In this document: piece after piece, positions 33,606 to 45,846 of the stretch
Layout: the number at the start of each line of letters is the position of its first letter
Numbering within the stretch: the first letter of the stretch is position 1
NCBI GenBank assembly: GCA_958510875.1
Contig: OY294067.1
Coordinates: 102,344,010 to 102,408,009, forward strand
Direction: 5' to 3'
DNA length: 64,000 bases
DNA from: Endomychus coccineus
Lineage: Eukaryota; Arthropoda; Insecta; Coleoptera; Endomychidae
The notes under the pieces: model-generated
What the model was told of the DNA's origin: nothing
The model's database searches: none
The model's input: only the letters and a program-made list of their open reading frames with translations
Program-made: the position numbers and the translations under genes

Positions 33606-34815
33606 CGATATTGATGGTCTGAACATTAACCCGATGGCACTATGGTTTATCGTTAGAGGACGGTTCAATGACCAATTCAACTCACAGACCGAATTTTCCC
33701 CGGCTGCTAGATCTCGAGATACAGCATCTGCATTTTTTTTTGACTGGAGGTTAACCCTTTCCAAGTTGCGGTTACACGAAGAGCATGCCATTCTTATACA
33801 CTTCCACCATGTGCCATCATTTTTTATCGTGTCCGTTTATCAGGCCAACCAGTTAAAATTGAACCGAAAATGGACTGCAAGTTAACCCCCCAAACCTGTT
33901 CATTGGTATTGGCAATTGTTAACATACCCTATGCCATCAAAAGTTATCGATCCATTTCCGAGTAATTGGCCATTAATTGGACCAAACATGTTTCTTTTTT
34001 CCATTTTGTGTATCAAACTTGCGGGTTACAAGGTAACATGATGACACCATGCTGAATAACTTTATTGGAGGTCAAATGAAGATTTAAAATTATTGCCATC
34101 ACTCTTTGCCTATTTCAACCCCCCGAAACTCCCTAAAATCATCCGGCAAAATAAAAAAAAATTAAAAAGAGCCGTTTCGATTTTAAACCCAGCCAGAGTC
34201 CTCAATAATTGACTAATTTATCATAAAATTGGTCATATTATCATATGATTCATATTTATTTGGGGGGTGGTTTCAGAGGGTTTTGGGGGGTTGAAATAGG
34301 CAAGGAGTGATAGCAATAATTTTAAATCTTTATTTGATCTCCAATAAAGTTATTTAACATAATGCCATCATGTTATCTTGTAATCCGCAAGTTTTATCCA
34401 CAAAATGAAAAAAAGAAACATTTTTCGTCCAAATAATGGCCAATTACTCGGAAATGGACCAATAACTTTCGATGGCATAAATTATGTTAACAATTGCCAA
34501 CACCAATGAACATTTTCCACCAGGTTTGGGGGGGTCAACTTGCAGTCCATTTTCGGCTCAATTTTAACTGGTCGGCCTGATAAATGGACACGATAAAAAA
34601 TGATGGCACCTGGTGGAAGTGTATAAGAATGACATGCTTTTCAAGTAACCGCAACTAGGAAAGGGTAAACCTCCGGTTAAAAAAAAAATGCGGATGTTGT
34701 ACCTCGAGATCTAGCAGCCGGGGAAAATTCGGTCTGTGAGATGAATTGATCATTGAACCGTCCTCTAACGATAAACCATAGTGCCATCGGGTTAATGTTC
34801 AGACCATCAATATCG
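33606..34815. repeat. Palindromic foldback element, ~1.2 kb
   Basis: Arms 33606-34142 and 34268-34815 are reverse complements with modest divergence, separated by about 125 bp. Outermost paired bases are CGATATTGATGGTC and its complement. The arms contain runs such as GGTTAACCCTTTCC/GGAAAGGGTAAACC and AACCCCCCAAACCTG/CAGGTTTGGGGGGGT. The open frames at 33498-33885 are repeat shadows. No coding content, so it is probably a non-autonomous foldback or large MITE. Confidence 0.88.
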
Positions 34816-35375
34816 GTCTGGCTCCTAGACTTTGTCTAGCACATGATAAATGTTATATTTTTCATCGTACACACTTTTCTATGGTCGCTCGGTGCTGGTA
34901 TGATATGTGTAACAAGTACTGGAGAGAAGGAGTAGCATATTAGCGGTCATGACATTTTGACTGTTACGGTCTCCGTTTAAAATTCCCGTGTTATGGCTTC
35001 TAACAATTAGGTTCATGTGAGAACATATTATATGTTGATATTGTTGGCGCTTGGTTCATCTTCGGCACTATAATTGATTAGACCTAGGTATACTTGATTG
35101 AGCCTACTTGTTCATTTCGCTGACATCCGGTATGCAGTCAAAAGACAATTTCCATTGACTACTGGACAACTACGGAAGAATCCACTATATGTTCTCAGGC
35201 TCGCCAAGAGTTAATCGATGCCTTCAAAGAATATCTTGTCAACAACCTATGCAGGACAAGAATTACATTAAAGCAGCTGATTCATTACTGAAAGCTAGCA
35301 AAATGTTGCGCATACAAACAGGTTGGAATTATCAGTTGGTTTTACAAAAACTGGAACTAGCAGTTGATAGTAGAG
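34816..35375. other. No gene seen
   Basis: The 80-codon plus frame at 35189-35431 has no recognisable motif and partly overlaps the next entry on the other strand. Confidence 0.4.
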
Positions 35376-35798
35376 TCAACGGTGGAAGTTGCAATGTATA
35401 TGTTTGTAACGTAGAAGACAATTTCGGGTAATCTTAAAACATGACTTCATTCGAATTCGAGGAACATGTTTCAAAGATAATGAATGGAAAATTGGAGATT
35501 GTGGTTTCATATTGAGAAGAACTAATCCCGTTGCGTGTTTGATTAATTCAATAATGCTGGAAAATCCATCACTCTTTTTAGATTTATCGAAATGTTCCAG
35601 CAAATGAAAGCTGTTTTCTTCATTGTATTCACATTTGTAAATAATATCAGGGTAAATATATAGCCTCATACATTGTGAAAATAAATCTATACATTCTGTT
35701 TGATTGAGTTTCTTATATTTGGCGTGATGAAAACAGCTGCATGATTCACCGAAGACGAAATAATTAATTTTCTGGAATGATAGTGTGTTTATTTTCAA
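35376..35798 (-). CDS. Unrecognised 140-aa open reading frame
   Basis: An open minus-strand frame, long for this AT-rich window. It starts MKINTLSFQKINYFVFGE, has clustered Cys and His (CSCFHHAKYKK, then ECIDLFSQCM) and a middle part EENSFHLLEHFDKSKK. I do not recognise a family. It could be a fragment of a decayed mobile-element protein or chance. There is no clear neighbour that explains it. Confidence 0.25.
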   Translation of the reverse strand: MKINTLSFQKINYFVFGESCSCFHHAKYKKLNQTECIDLFSQCMRLYIYPDIIYKCEYNEENSFHLLEHFDKSKKSDGFSSIIELIKHATGLVLLNMKPQSPIFHSLSLKHVPRIRMKSCFKITRNCLLRYKHIHCNFHR

Positions 35799-38776
35799 GG
35801 TGTTTTACAAACACCGATGTTCCGATAATAAAATAATATGAAATCGCGCAATTTTAACCGCCCAGTACAACCAATAGGGTTAAAATATATAGAAGGTATG
35901 TTATGTAAAAGTAAAAGTACATTTATCATTTACATGTAGTCTAATTGTATGACTACAATTTAAATTTATTGTATCTACAATTATCTACTCAGTTTTACTG
36001 TTTTCGGAGAGGCTCTTTTCTCTTGTTACCTCTATCACTACATGTAGTGAAGGCCGTTTTTCAAGCATGATAGAACTTCCGATCGCAGTGGCTGTGAACT
36101 CAGCTGTCAGTTTGCGCGGTATTATTTTGATATACAAACGCAAAAGTTCGACAAAAGTAAGGATTTCTCTAATAAATTACTACTTTTCTGTATTTTTCTT
36201 ACTTCAAAGAAAAACTATGGGGCCAGACAGAAAGTTATCAAGAAATCAATCGAATCATAGAAAATCGATTCTCGATTACACTGATGTAAAGTATCGATTC
36301 AGAAAAAGATATTCTCGTTGCGAAGATCTTCAGAAAGATTGACTCAAGATCGTCATCCTTAATTGACAGTCACACATAACATAGAAAAATATCCCGGTCA
36401 ATTTAAATAAGCTTTCACATGACATACAGTATAATTTGATTAGTTCTACTGATTTTACTATTTCTAATCATTTGCATTATGAACGCAATGTCTTTAACCT
36501 TGAAGAATGACATTGTGGCGGCAAAACCGATTTCTTTACCTGTTTGTCCAGGTGCTGGATGTTTCTGCGGGCGTAGCTCTCGAACTACAGCTAGTCTTAA
36601 ATATTTGAAGAAATGCTTCCAGAACAACAGTCTTGTATTGAACTAATCGGGTGTGTATACCTTTTTATAAATGTATAATGCATTCACAAAGAAGATATAG
36701 TTCCTGACACGAAATAACTTCATAAAATAGAAGTTAGGGGATCCCTTTGAAACAAGGGAAAAATGTTATCTGGCTCAATTAGCACAGAATCTTTCCTCAC
36801 GACGAACGTTTCATGAACAATAGTAGTTTCCTCCGGTTACTGAGGTGAATTATTATGAGAACCTTTAACCATAAGCAATTATCATATAATCATCAATGAA
36901 CGACTCATCCCTCGTTTTTTGTATTGTTGCTTAAACCTTTTTGACCACAATTTTCCTTTGCCCTCTTCAATTCATAAGACAATTATTATGAATTTGAGAA
37001 TTGATTGATGGTGTAATTCGTAGTCATATCTTGATTTTGTTTTACAAAAGCCTGCCATCGTCTACATTTCACTTCATTTAAATTATACGGGCCTTGATTA
37101 AAACTACGGTTTCTGAAAATGAAAATCTACTTGTAAAATGTGTATAGAGATAGAGGATAATTTTTTTTCTTCAAATTATGATTCATGTTATCAAGAAAGG
37201 TAGTGAATCTACAGGGTGATTCCTAAGTTGATATTTTTCTTATTTTTTCATATAACTTTTTTCAAATAACATTAAAATGTAAGCGTAGCTTTCTCAAAAT
37301 ATTTGAAAATCATGAGCCATGCCTGTGGAAAAAAGTCGGCTTGCAGTCATGACAGCTAGCATAATGACAGATTGAAGATATTGCTAATTTTTTCGGTTTT
37401 GTGTGTGGGAGGTCATATTCAGTAGCTGTAATAGATATCTATCAAACACGAACATTCATAAAGCAGCCAAAGAACGTTTCAACAGAATAATTGTTGATGT
37501 AATATGTCGAAACTCACCCAATCTTCCCGACAGGATTTGTATGAAATTGACAGTGGATAAATTTACACATTTAGAAACCCACATTAAAGATCTCCTCACT
37601 AAGGTTCCCAGTAGTGATGAGCTGCCCACAGAAGTCTTTAAAATGCTGTAAACAGAGTCGAATCTCATTATTGCGAAAACGAAAACATCACTTTGCGTCA
37701 ATACATATCCTGTTAAAAGAATAAAAAAGAACATTCCAACGTCTGCTGTATACTAATTCACAACTAACTCATACACTCAGAAATCGCTTTCTGGTATGAC
37801 ATCAGGCAGATAGTAACCAACTAATATTCAAATCACAGCGTCGCACGACTATGAAATCATTTAACCACAGCTATCAAGTAGATTGGAAGGAAAGTTTCAG
37901 GACTCCCCTGCCAATGTATTTTCCATTATCTCTCTATCATGAAGGTAAGCATAGGCAAGTATCGAGTCTACCGGATAGTTGAGGTCGCATCTGGATAATC
38001 TGCTTCCGTTTGAACCAAACGCTTTCCATGTATAAACCTATTTATATTCCGAGAGTTTGTTGTTAATCCCAATCTAGTTAGTAGTTGTATAACAAAAATA
38101 ATGAATACGTTCAGGATGAGATTGAAGACTATGGAAACTGTGCTCCTTATATTTTTCTGTCCTACTCTGATGAGTTCTCGTACTTCCATAGTGGTCCGCT
38201 TTTAAGGGACGGCTTATCAATTTGGAATAATGATCTATTATTCGGATGTTTGTGGGTTTGTCAAATCCTGAGAAGCCTATGTCCAACCGACTTTTACATA
38301 TTATGAAAAGAATTCCTTTTTATTATCAAAATTAGTAGAGGCTTTATTGTGAGTTCTAGATTTTTATTTTCATAAGACGTTCCGCTGTTTCTATATCGCA
38401 CTATTTGAAGCTTTGATAAACGTGAAAAATTAGATGGTTCATTGAGATCACCTACGAATGCTCTGCAATATAATTCATCAATTTAAAATCAGATTGAGGC
38501 ATTTATCACTTTCCATATTTACACATGCATCATGCAGATTATTTCTTATTAATTCCGGCATTTGCTTATCGTAAATTGCTTCAAATTGAACTGTAAAAGT
38601 GGCTTCTATAGAAAGGAGACCGTTATCCAGAGGGTGGGGAAGTATGTGGCCTTATTTACGTACGGTTTGTAAGCAGGTATAAAATAGTTATATTACAGTG
38701 CATGAAATAGTTACAGCATCTTTGATGTATACATAAATGAATAAGTAAATGGGTCAAGGAATAAATCAACATTTAT
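35799..38776. other. No confident gene; two short frames of possible coding origin
   Basis: The frame at 36067-36342 ends DVKYRFRKRYSRCEDLQKD, which loosely recalls the start of Harbinger-type transposases (a 'FRxRYR(L)S' stretch), but nothing after it supports that. The frame at 37403-37651 (RICMKLTVDKFTHLETHIKD, then KVPSSDELPTEVFKML) looks protein-like but is unrecognised. The rest is AT-rich. Confidence 0.3.
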
Positions 38777-39046
38777 TTATTGTAAGTGATTTATTTTACT
38801 GAACAAAAACTTTTGAATATCGATAAGCTTTTTACAAATCTCACCCATATCTGTGTTGCTTATTGTGTGAGTTTCAGGTTCATTTTCATTTTCACTGTCA
38901 GAGTCTGATTCACCAGTGCGCAATTCATCTATGACTTCTCGGATACTGAAACTGGTGTTTTTAGTCAATACGCATTGATCAATAGATGTCTCTACACTCA
39001 CTCCATTCATGATGGTTAATGTAGGATAAAGTTGGAACAACTGCAA
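38777..39046 (-). CDS. Unrecognised 89-aa open frame with acidic segment
   Basis: Minus-strand frame containing SIREVIDELRTGESDSDSEN, then ENEPETHTISN and a predicted helix EICKKLIDIQKFLFSKIN. An acidic Asp/Glu/Ser tract followed by a short C-terminal helix recalls the end of pogo/Tigger-type transposases, but no catalytic domain was found upstream. It may be the C-terminal remnant of such a gene; confidence is low. Confidence 0.25.
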   Translation of the reverse strand: MQLFQLYPTLTIMNGVSVETSIDQCVLTKNTSFSIREVIDELRTGESDSDSENENEPETHTISNTDMGEICKKLIDIQKFLFSKINHLQ

Positions 39047-40268
39047 TAATTGTTAACCGCTGAATGCAAACGACTGACGCGATGGTCCTTTTCACGGAAT
39101 AGTTCTCTGTTCTGCGACTGGTTATACGAGGTGTAATTGCAAGTATTCTTTTTAAGAAATACCGCTATATGTGGATGACGCTATTGGGAGGGTTATGGGT
39201 GTTCCTATTTAACTAGAATTAGGAATTCGAAAACTTAACATTTTTGGAGGTGACCACTTCGAAGAGGTGGCCGAAAATAGGGGTTGTGCTCTAGTGTTAA
39301 AGGTGAATAATACATGAATTGATAGTGTTACAATAATTTTCCATATCTTATCAATTTGCATTCAATTTTATTATCCTATTAGCCATTTATCATGTTTCAT
39401 CTAATTTCTGGCAAATTTTTTCGATTGAGCCTGATTTTAAGGGACACTATCTATAGGTGGGTCACATGTCACATATCTAACTACCTAACAATCATACCTT
39501 CAATATATTTACTTACTCGTTAGGAGCAACTGCTGATTGCAATAAAATATTATCAACTATCAGAACATCCAAGCCATATCCAAGACAGGTTAGTAAACTT
39601 ATCCAGCATAGTACACTATAAACGCACATGTATGCAGAACCAGGCATCTTTTCAGCGAAAGCGCTCTACATGCGTGTTGTTCCGCCAGCGTAAAACGTGA
39701 CAGTCGCCACTGCGCAACAGTTGACTGTCTATGCGGGCCAACAACACTTCTTCAATGACACAATACAATATAGGTAACTAATCGATGGGCTTCTAGAATT
39801 CTTCTGAATCCGCCAATTTAGTTGATGACAAATTCTATATTTAATTCAGACATGTTTGAAGAAATAAAAGTGGAAGACCAATCTTAGGAAACTTATTTGG
39901 TTTTGTATGTTTTCTTGTTAGGTTTTTTGTACGTTTGAAGAAATCTCCAAGTGTGCTTTACAGATTCATCATTGAAGTCGCCAAACATGTCGTGTATAGT
40001 GTGTTTGAGGGGGATCTGAATTCTATGCCCGGTCCTGACTCATTTGGTAGTTTCAGCAGAAAATCATACGGCGTACTTTATCAGGCAAAATCATGTAAAT
40101 ACATAATGAAATTTTGGATACACGTAAATCTGACTAGACCTAACCCCGAGTTCTATTTTTACGACATTTTTATATCATTACATCCTAACATGTTTCAGAA
40201 TATAGTGGAGTAAATCTGCGTTGACAGATAGTTTTGAATCGGGGAAATTGATCTCATTATAATAATTG
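39047..40268. other. No confident gene
   Basis: The plus frame at 39935-40213 (92 aa) has no known motif. No repeat was recognised. Confidence 0.35.
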
Positions 40269-40595
40269 TCAGAAGCATCTACTTTCTCCAATTTCATTCA
40301 GAGGGACAGATGAGCGCGTTCTTCGTGATGAAGATGGTTGACTATTTTTTTCTTCATTCAAAACTCGCACTGCAGCCTCCATATTTTTACGAACAATATA
40401 TTGTTCGTAAAATTTCAAATGAAAATCTTTTTCTTTCAAATAAGGTTTTAACAATCTTAATTTCTTGTCGAGTCTCTCGTATCGACTGATCTTACTTATT
40501 GTTTTCAGATCATCAAGTTTTACTATGCGTCGGTCACTTAAAATTGGCTGTAGTTCACCAGGACCTAATATACACACATAATCATTTGATTCCAT
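40269..40595 (-). CDS. Unrecognised 108-aa open reading frame, Lys/Arg/Glu-rich
   Basis: Begins MESNDYVCILGPGELQPILS, continues with a highly charged stretch (RYERLDKKLRLLKPYLKEKD) predicted helical, and ends with a Ser/Arg-rich tail SSSRRTRSSVPLNE. The composition is more protein-like than most chance frames here. No family recognised. It may be a short gene, an exon, or part of an unknown element. Confidence 0.3.
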   Translation of the reverse strand: MESNDYVCILGPGELQPILSDRRIVKLDDLKTISKISRYERLDKKLRLLKPYLKEKDFHLKFYEQYIVRKNMEAAVRVLNEEKNSQPSSSRRTRSSVPLNEIGESRCF

Positions 40596-41376
40596 GATTC
40601 ATAAATTCGAATATTTGTCACAATCACACTAATACACATAGTGATGATATTTATAAATAAATTAGGAGAACTTTTTAATAATGACACCGTTTGTACACGT
40701 AGTTCAATAATAACTATAGTGCGAGACACGTTTTGATAGATGGTCTAGCAACACTCATGGATTTCTTTTTTTAATTGAGCGTTATACTCAGGTAAGTATT
40801 TAAGATTATTTTTTCTTAGGTAAAAGTGAGGCTACAGATGTTTCACTCATCCGACAGAATGAAATTAAAAAGAAAAACAACCCTTAAAAAGGGTTAAAAA
40901 AGTGTTTTTTTGTTAATATGAAGGGGTTCCACTAACTGTTCAGGGTAGAAAACCAAGGATCTTATTTTCTCATCAAAACAAACATTTTCTGTTTTTCCTG
41001 TTTACATTTCGGGTAACAAAAAAAATATCGTGAATCCGCTCACCACTGGAAGGGTAAATTTAATTTCATTATTAAAATGAAATTTAAAATATTTTATTGA
41101 TGAGCCTTGTGAAATATAATCACTGATCGGTAATTCTAGGAGTCAAAACAATTACATACACATGTAATACACATTTCCGCTATGTTTAAAAATAAATAAA
41201 TAAGATAAAATTCACTATGAATGAGAAACAATCACTCTTATCGACTAAAGATACTGTTAAAGTAGGTACCTACTGCGAACTTTTCAGCTATCGACAGAGT
41301 TAACTAAATTAGAATTAGATAATGTTTCCGACAAATCGATTTATAGTCAAGGCAACGAAGCAGAAAAAAAATATAG
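40596..41376. other. No gene seen
   Basis: AT-rich. A small hairpin-forming AACCCTTAAAAAGGGTT lies near 40880. Confidence 0.45.
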
Positions 41377-42789
41377 TAATCTAGAATTTCAAATTTTTTT
41401 TTGCATTTTGTATCTAATACCCCATAGATCATTCACGACTATCAAGACCGCGGGGGTCGACCTTCCTACCCCCTCAAAACGGGGTTTCAACCCCCTAGAG
41501 GAGCATTCTTATAAAAACAGTCCAAAATTAATGAATTAGGAGCCGAAAATGACCCCTAGTATGTTTTTTGGGTCGCTGATCACGATTCTGCAGTTAGTTT
41601 TCTCGGGAAACTCCATCCAGATGGGAAATTTGGAAAATAATATATAATTTATAATTTTGTTGCAAAAATTACCTCTAGTAGGTTTTTTGGTTCGGTGATC
41701 AAGATTCCGCTGTTATTTTTCCCAAAAAACTCTTTCCAGATGGGAAATTCGGGAAATTTGAGATTTTCCTGAGACGGTTATGAATAATAAGGTATAATTT
41801 GGTTGCAAAAATGACCTCTAGTAGGTTTTTTGGGTCGTTGATCACGATTACGCTGTTGTTTTTCCCAAAAAACTCTCCAGATGGAAAATTCGGGAAATTT
41901 GAGATTTTCCTGAGACGGTTATGAATGATAAAGTATAATTTTATTGTAAAAATGACCCCTAGTATGTTTTTGGTAGCTGATCACGATTCCGCTGGTAGAT
42001 TTCTCGGAAAACTCCCTCCAGATGGAGAAAGTTTTTTGGGAAAAATAACAGCGGAATCGTGATCAGCTACTCAAAATACCAACTAGATGTCATTTTTGCA
42101 ACAAAATTATACTTTATTATTCATAACCGTCTCAGGAAAATCTCAAATTTCCCGAATTTTCCATCTGGAAAGAGATTTTTGGGGAAAATAACAGCGGAAT
42201 CGTGATCAGCGACCCAAAAAACCTACTACGAGTAATTTTTGCAACAAAATTATAAATTATATATTATTTTCCAAATTTCCCATCTGGAGGGAGTTTCCCG
42301 AGTAAACTAACAGCGGAATCGTGATCAACGACCCAAAAAACCTACTAGAGGTAATTTTTGCAACAAAATTAAACTTTATTATTCATAACCGTCCCAGGAA
42401 AATCTCAAATTTCCCGAATTTTCCATCTGGAAAGAGTTTTCTGGGAAAAATAACAGCGGAATCGTGATAAGCGACCCAAAAAACCTACTAGAGGTAATTT
42501 TTGCAACAAAATTATAAATTATATATTATTTTCCAAATTTCCCATCTGGAGGGAGTTTCCCGAGAAAACTAACTGCGGAATCGTGATCAGCGACTCAAAA
42601 AACATACTAGGGGTCATTTTCGGATCCTAATTGATTAATTTTGGACTATTTTTAAAAGAATGCTCCTCTGGGGGGTTGAAACCCCGTTTTGAGGGGGTAG
42701 GGAGGTCGACCCCCGCGGTCTTGATAGTCGTGAATGATCTATGGGGTATTAGGAACAAAATTCAAAAAAAATTTTGAAATTCTAGATTA
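41377..42789. repeat. Near-perfect 1.4 kb palindrome built of tandem sub-repeats
   Basis: Outer arms pair from TAATCTAGAATTTC inward, including CCCCATAGATCATTCACGAC, GACCGCGGGGGTCGACC and AACGGGGTTTCAACCCCC. Inside, each arm is a tandem array of about 120-145 bp units carrying GGTCGCTGATCACGATTC(C)G. Forward units lie near 41571, 41689, 41831 and 41971. Reverse units lie near 42048, 42191, 42311, 42454 and 42573, so the arms hold four versus five units. There is almost no spacer (centre about 42020). No coding content. The unit core is shared with the tandem array at 17.2-17.5 kb. Confidence 0.92.
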
Positions 42790-44624
42790 ATGTATTTTTT
42801 TTTTATTATGGTCTCTTTCCGTACTTATTGCCTGGACTATTAGAGCCGTGTTCAAAAGGTTATGTGGACAAATCTAAATGCTATCCCAAAAAGATCAGTA
42901 GCTGTTATGAGTCAAGTGCCCCCTCAAGAAAATGCACCTATTCCGCCAAACCCATAATTTTTCATCATTAATCATCACTCAATCATTTGGACGCTGCCAT
43001 TATTACCCAAGAAAGATGATAAAAATTGTCGGCCTTAATGTGAAAAATGCAAGATTGTTTTCTGCACAAATCATGACCATCAAAGAAGAATCAATGATTG
43101 CAATAGGTGGAATGAAAATGGCAATTTAAATTGAGTATACATATTTTACGAAAATAACATTATTTAAAGATAACAAACATTTTTGTTCCTGACGTCTTGC
43201 AAAATTTCGCTATTTTGAGATAACATTTACCAAATCCCGATTTCTTCATTATAAGTAATGCTCTTATTCGATGACGCACCGTTTCGAAATGAATGAGCTA
43301 TACATGTCAATGCATACGTTACCATTGACTAACAAATCTATAAAATATCATCATGAAAGATGGCTACGCAAAATAAACGAAATAATAATTAGATGGATCT
43401 GTTCTTTTGCATTGTCTCATGTAAAGCTTGAATCGATTTTCTCTGTAAACGGTGCCTTATAGGGATTCTGGATAAAAGCATAACTTTCTCTGAATAAAAC
43501 AAAATCTACCACATAGTATTGAGGAATAATGAAAGACAAAAAAGTTAAGAAACGAGCCGCCTAATGATTACAATTAAAACATCATATTCATACGATACAA
43601 TTTGGCATATTCTATGAATGAATTCGCAAAATGTTGTTACTTGGAAAAAAAACAAATTGGAAGATATTTGAAAAAATGATGGAAGCCACTACTTTGTGAA
43701 AATGTCGAAACTGTAGTCACGATTTGTTTCTATGATGTATGTGATAAAAAGTCAATCAAAAGTGTTTTATTTCGTCAATATGAAGATATTTGAATTGAAC
43801 TGAAGTTAGGGCACCATCATTTTCGAGCTCTAGCTTCTTTAACAAGCATTTTTGGATAAGGCATTTACGAGATATCGACATAAGCTGAGCTCTAGAATTT
43901 GAAGTTATCTTTTATGAAGAGAGCTTGTCGACATTCTGTAGAATCGAGACATTTGAACATAATTTAAAAGAATGATTGCCAACTGGGAAGTCAGAAATAA
44001 CTCTGATTTGAAATATGAACTGATTATATGCGATGATCAAAAAAATAATAAATAACAATTCCAGAAATATAAGTATTCTCATTTATTCTCTGGAAATATC
44101 CTAGACATTAGTTTGTGCAGCTACTCATTTTTAATGAAGAATATTTAGAGTGTGACGACGAAATAAGGCTACTAATGAGATTATATAATAGGTGTATAAA
44201 TATGAAAAGCAGAATATTTCTTTGATCTCTATTATCAAAATACTTCCCTGTTACTTGACAGTACATAATTGGAGATATCTAGATGCGACTAACGCTTATT
44301 GAATTCACGTTATCGGAACATATTATTCGAAATACATTCGCTTCGGATGTCTATTCACTATTAGAACGGTATTTATTCAGGCTATGGTAATCCGTTTATT
44401 CTTGAAAAATTGATCTGAACATGATAATTATTGACAGTACTATTGTAGTATTACATATACTTTGGTAACCAGACCATATCAGATAATGATCAATTGACTC
44501 CGATCATGTCAAGTCACAACCATACGTTTCACCCTAATTAGTACTAAGGAACTTCCAAATACCAATTAGCCACCTTCAGAGTGAACTGAATTGAAAAACA
44601 AGATGTACCTGTTTAAATACTATA
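42790..44624. other. No gene seen
   Basis: AT-rich sequence. Frames at 42932-43129 and 43271-43462 carry no motif. Confidence 0.45.
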
Positions 44625-45806
44625 GGGCGCGGTAAAACATACTCCGCCAATTTTTTTTTACTCAAAATTTAGCAAATTTTTTTTTCTACTATTTACTAAA
44701 ACATGTAAAATTATTTATGGAAACCTTCATAGGGTAAATGACCGCCACGGTAAGCCAGACCATGACCAATTCTATTTTGAGTGTGTAGCATAACTTTGCG
44801 CAATATTTCATTCGAAATTTGTTCAATTTTGTAAATATTTGCTCCCAAGTGTTCTAAACGTTTGTGGGTGATGAATGGAGACTTTATTTTCCAAGAATTC
44901 CCACAAGAAAAAATATGGTGCCGTTAAATCAGGGGAATGAGGCGGCCACTCAACATCTCCATTTTTTAAGAGCAGCCTGCCAAGGAAAATGTCTCTTAGA
45001 AGAGCGACCGTTTCACGCGCTGTGTGGTGCAATCCTGCTGGAACCATAAGTTTTTCATGCCAAGTTCTTCCAACTGAAGTTGCAGAAATTCACGTATCAT
45101 CGTTCAATACCGTTCTCCATTAACAGTAACTGCATTGTCCATTGCATCTTCAAAAAAGAAGGGTCCAATGATTCGTTCGGAGCATATTGCTCACCAACCA
45201 AGGACTTTTTGATTAAACTGCACGTTTTCATGAATGAAACTAAGGTTTTCTGTTCCCCAAAAACGATAATTTTGCTTGTGCGTGCACATGACCAGAAGGG
45301 CAAAAATTCGCTTAATCGCTCATTATCAAATTTTGCCAAAAATTGGGTTCTGCTTCCAATAAGTTCGTCACGGTTTGTGGGTATTCCGAACGTCTTTGAA
45401 TATCAATTGACCTTAGTTTGAACACAGTTTAAATTTTGTATGTCCGTTCAGACAACCTCAATTGGTCAATATTTTCGTTTGAACGACCAGAACGAGGTCT
45501 TCCAGTATGCTTTACATCACTTACTATGCCATTCTGTAAGACGCGTTTGCTAAACGACGAACTCTATCTCCGTGTGGAGCTCTTCGACCAGGATACGCTC
45601 CCGTAAAAGCGCCGTTGATTTGAAATTATTGTGGAAAAGTGTTGGAAACACAATTCAACAATTTATGCGCGTTCTTAAGGCGAATTACGTTCCATAACAA
45701 ATTGCTGTATCTTTCTACTTTGATATAAAATTTTACTTTAGACAGTTGTCAAAGGAATAACACAATTAAAACAATATTCCATGGCTGGGTGTATTTTACC
45801 GCACTC
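44625..45806 (-). mobile_element. Second Tc1/mariner-group transposon, short TIRs, TA target duplication
   Basis: The left end GGGCGCGGTAAAACATAC (44625) and the reversed right end GAGTGCGGTAAAATACAC (45806) form short TIRs. TA lies directly outside on both sides (44623-44624 and 45807-45808). Length about 1.18 kb, almost entirely taken up by a decayed minus-strand transposase. The ends differ from those of the 9.3-11.0 kb element, so this is a different family of the same broad group. Confidence 0.82.
44705..45740 (-). pseudogene. Tc1/mariner-group transposase, broken
   Basis: Minus-strand pieces in several frames. N-terminal half: RERILVEELHTE and TGRPRSGRSNEN (a DNA-binding region resembling DUF4817 plus a GRPR-like motif, about 45440-45610). 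Next is a worn first catalytic block MSD-AIFALLVMCTHKQNYRFW (given as two parts around a stop), then HENVQFNQKVLG, IIGPFFFEDAMDNAVTVNGE and a second catalytic block LWFQQD. The 74-aa open frame at 44823-45047 gives HHTARETVALLRDIF, WPPHSPDLTAPYFFLWE and KVSIHHPQTFRTL. The C-terminus reads GLAYRGGHLP. The second and third Asp are kept but the frame is broken many times. Confidence 0.82.
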
Positions 45807-45846
45807 TATATTTGGCGTTAATAATGCAAACAAATGGTTACCCTCA

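Noticed and set aside
33498..33885. Overlapping ORFs of 83 and 97 aa on opposite strands
   Set aside because: Both fall within the foldback at 33.6-34.8 kb and carry no recognisable domain.
36067..36342. Possible Harbinger transposase start
   Set aside because: Only a few residues resemble the family; no downstream catalytic blocks were found.
38164..38190. CTGATGAG as a possible further hammerhead core
   Set aside because: No GAAA block or pairing stem I partner follows within a plausible distance.
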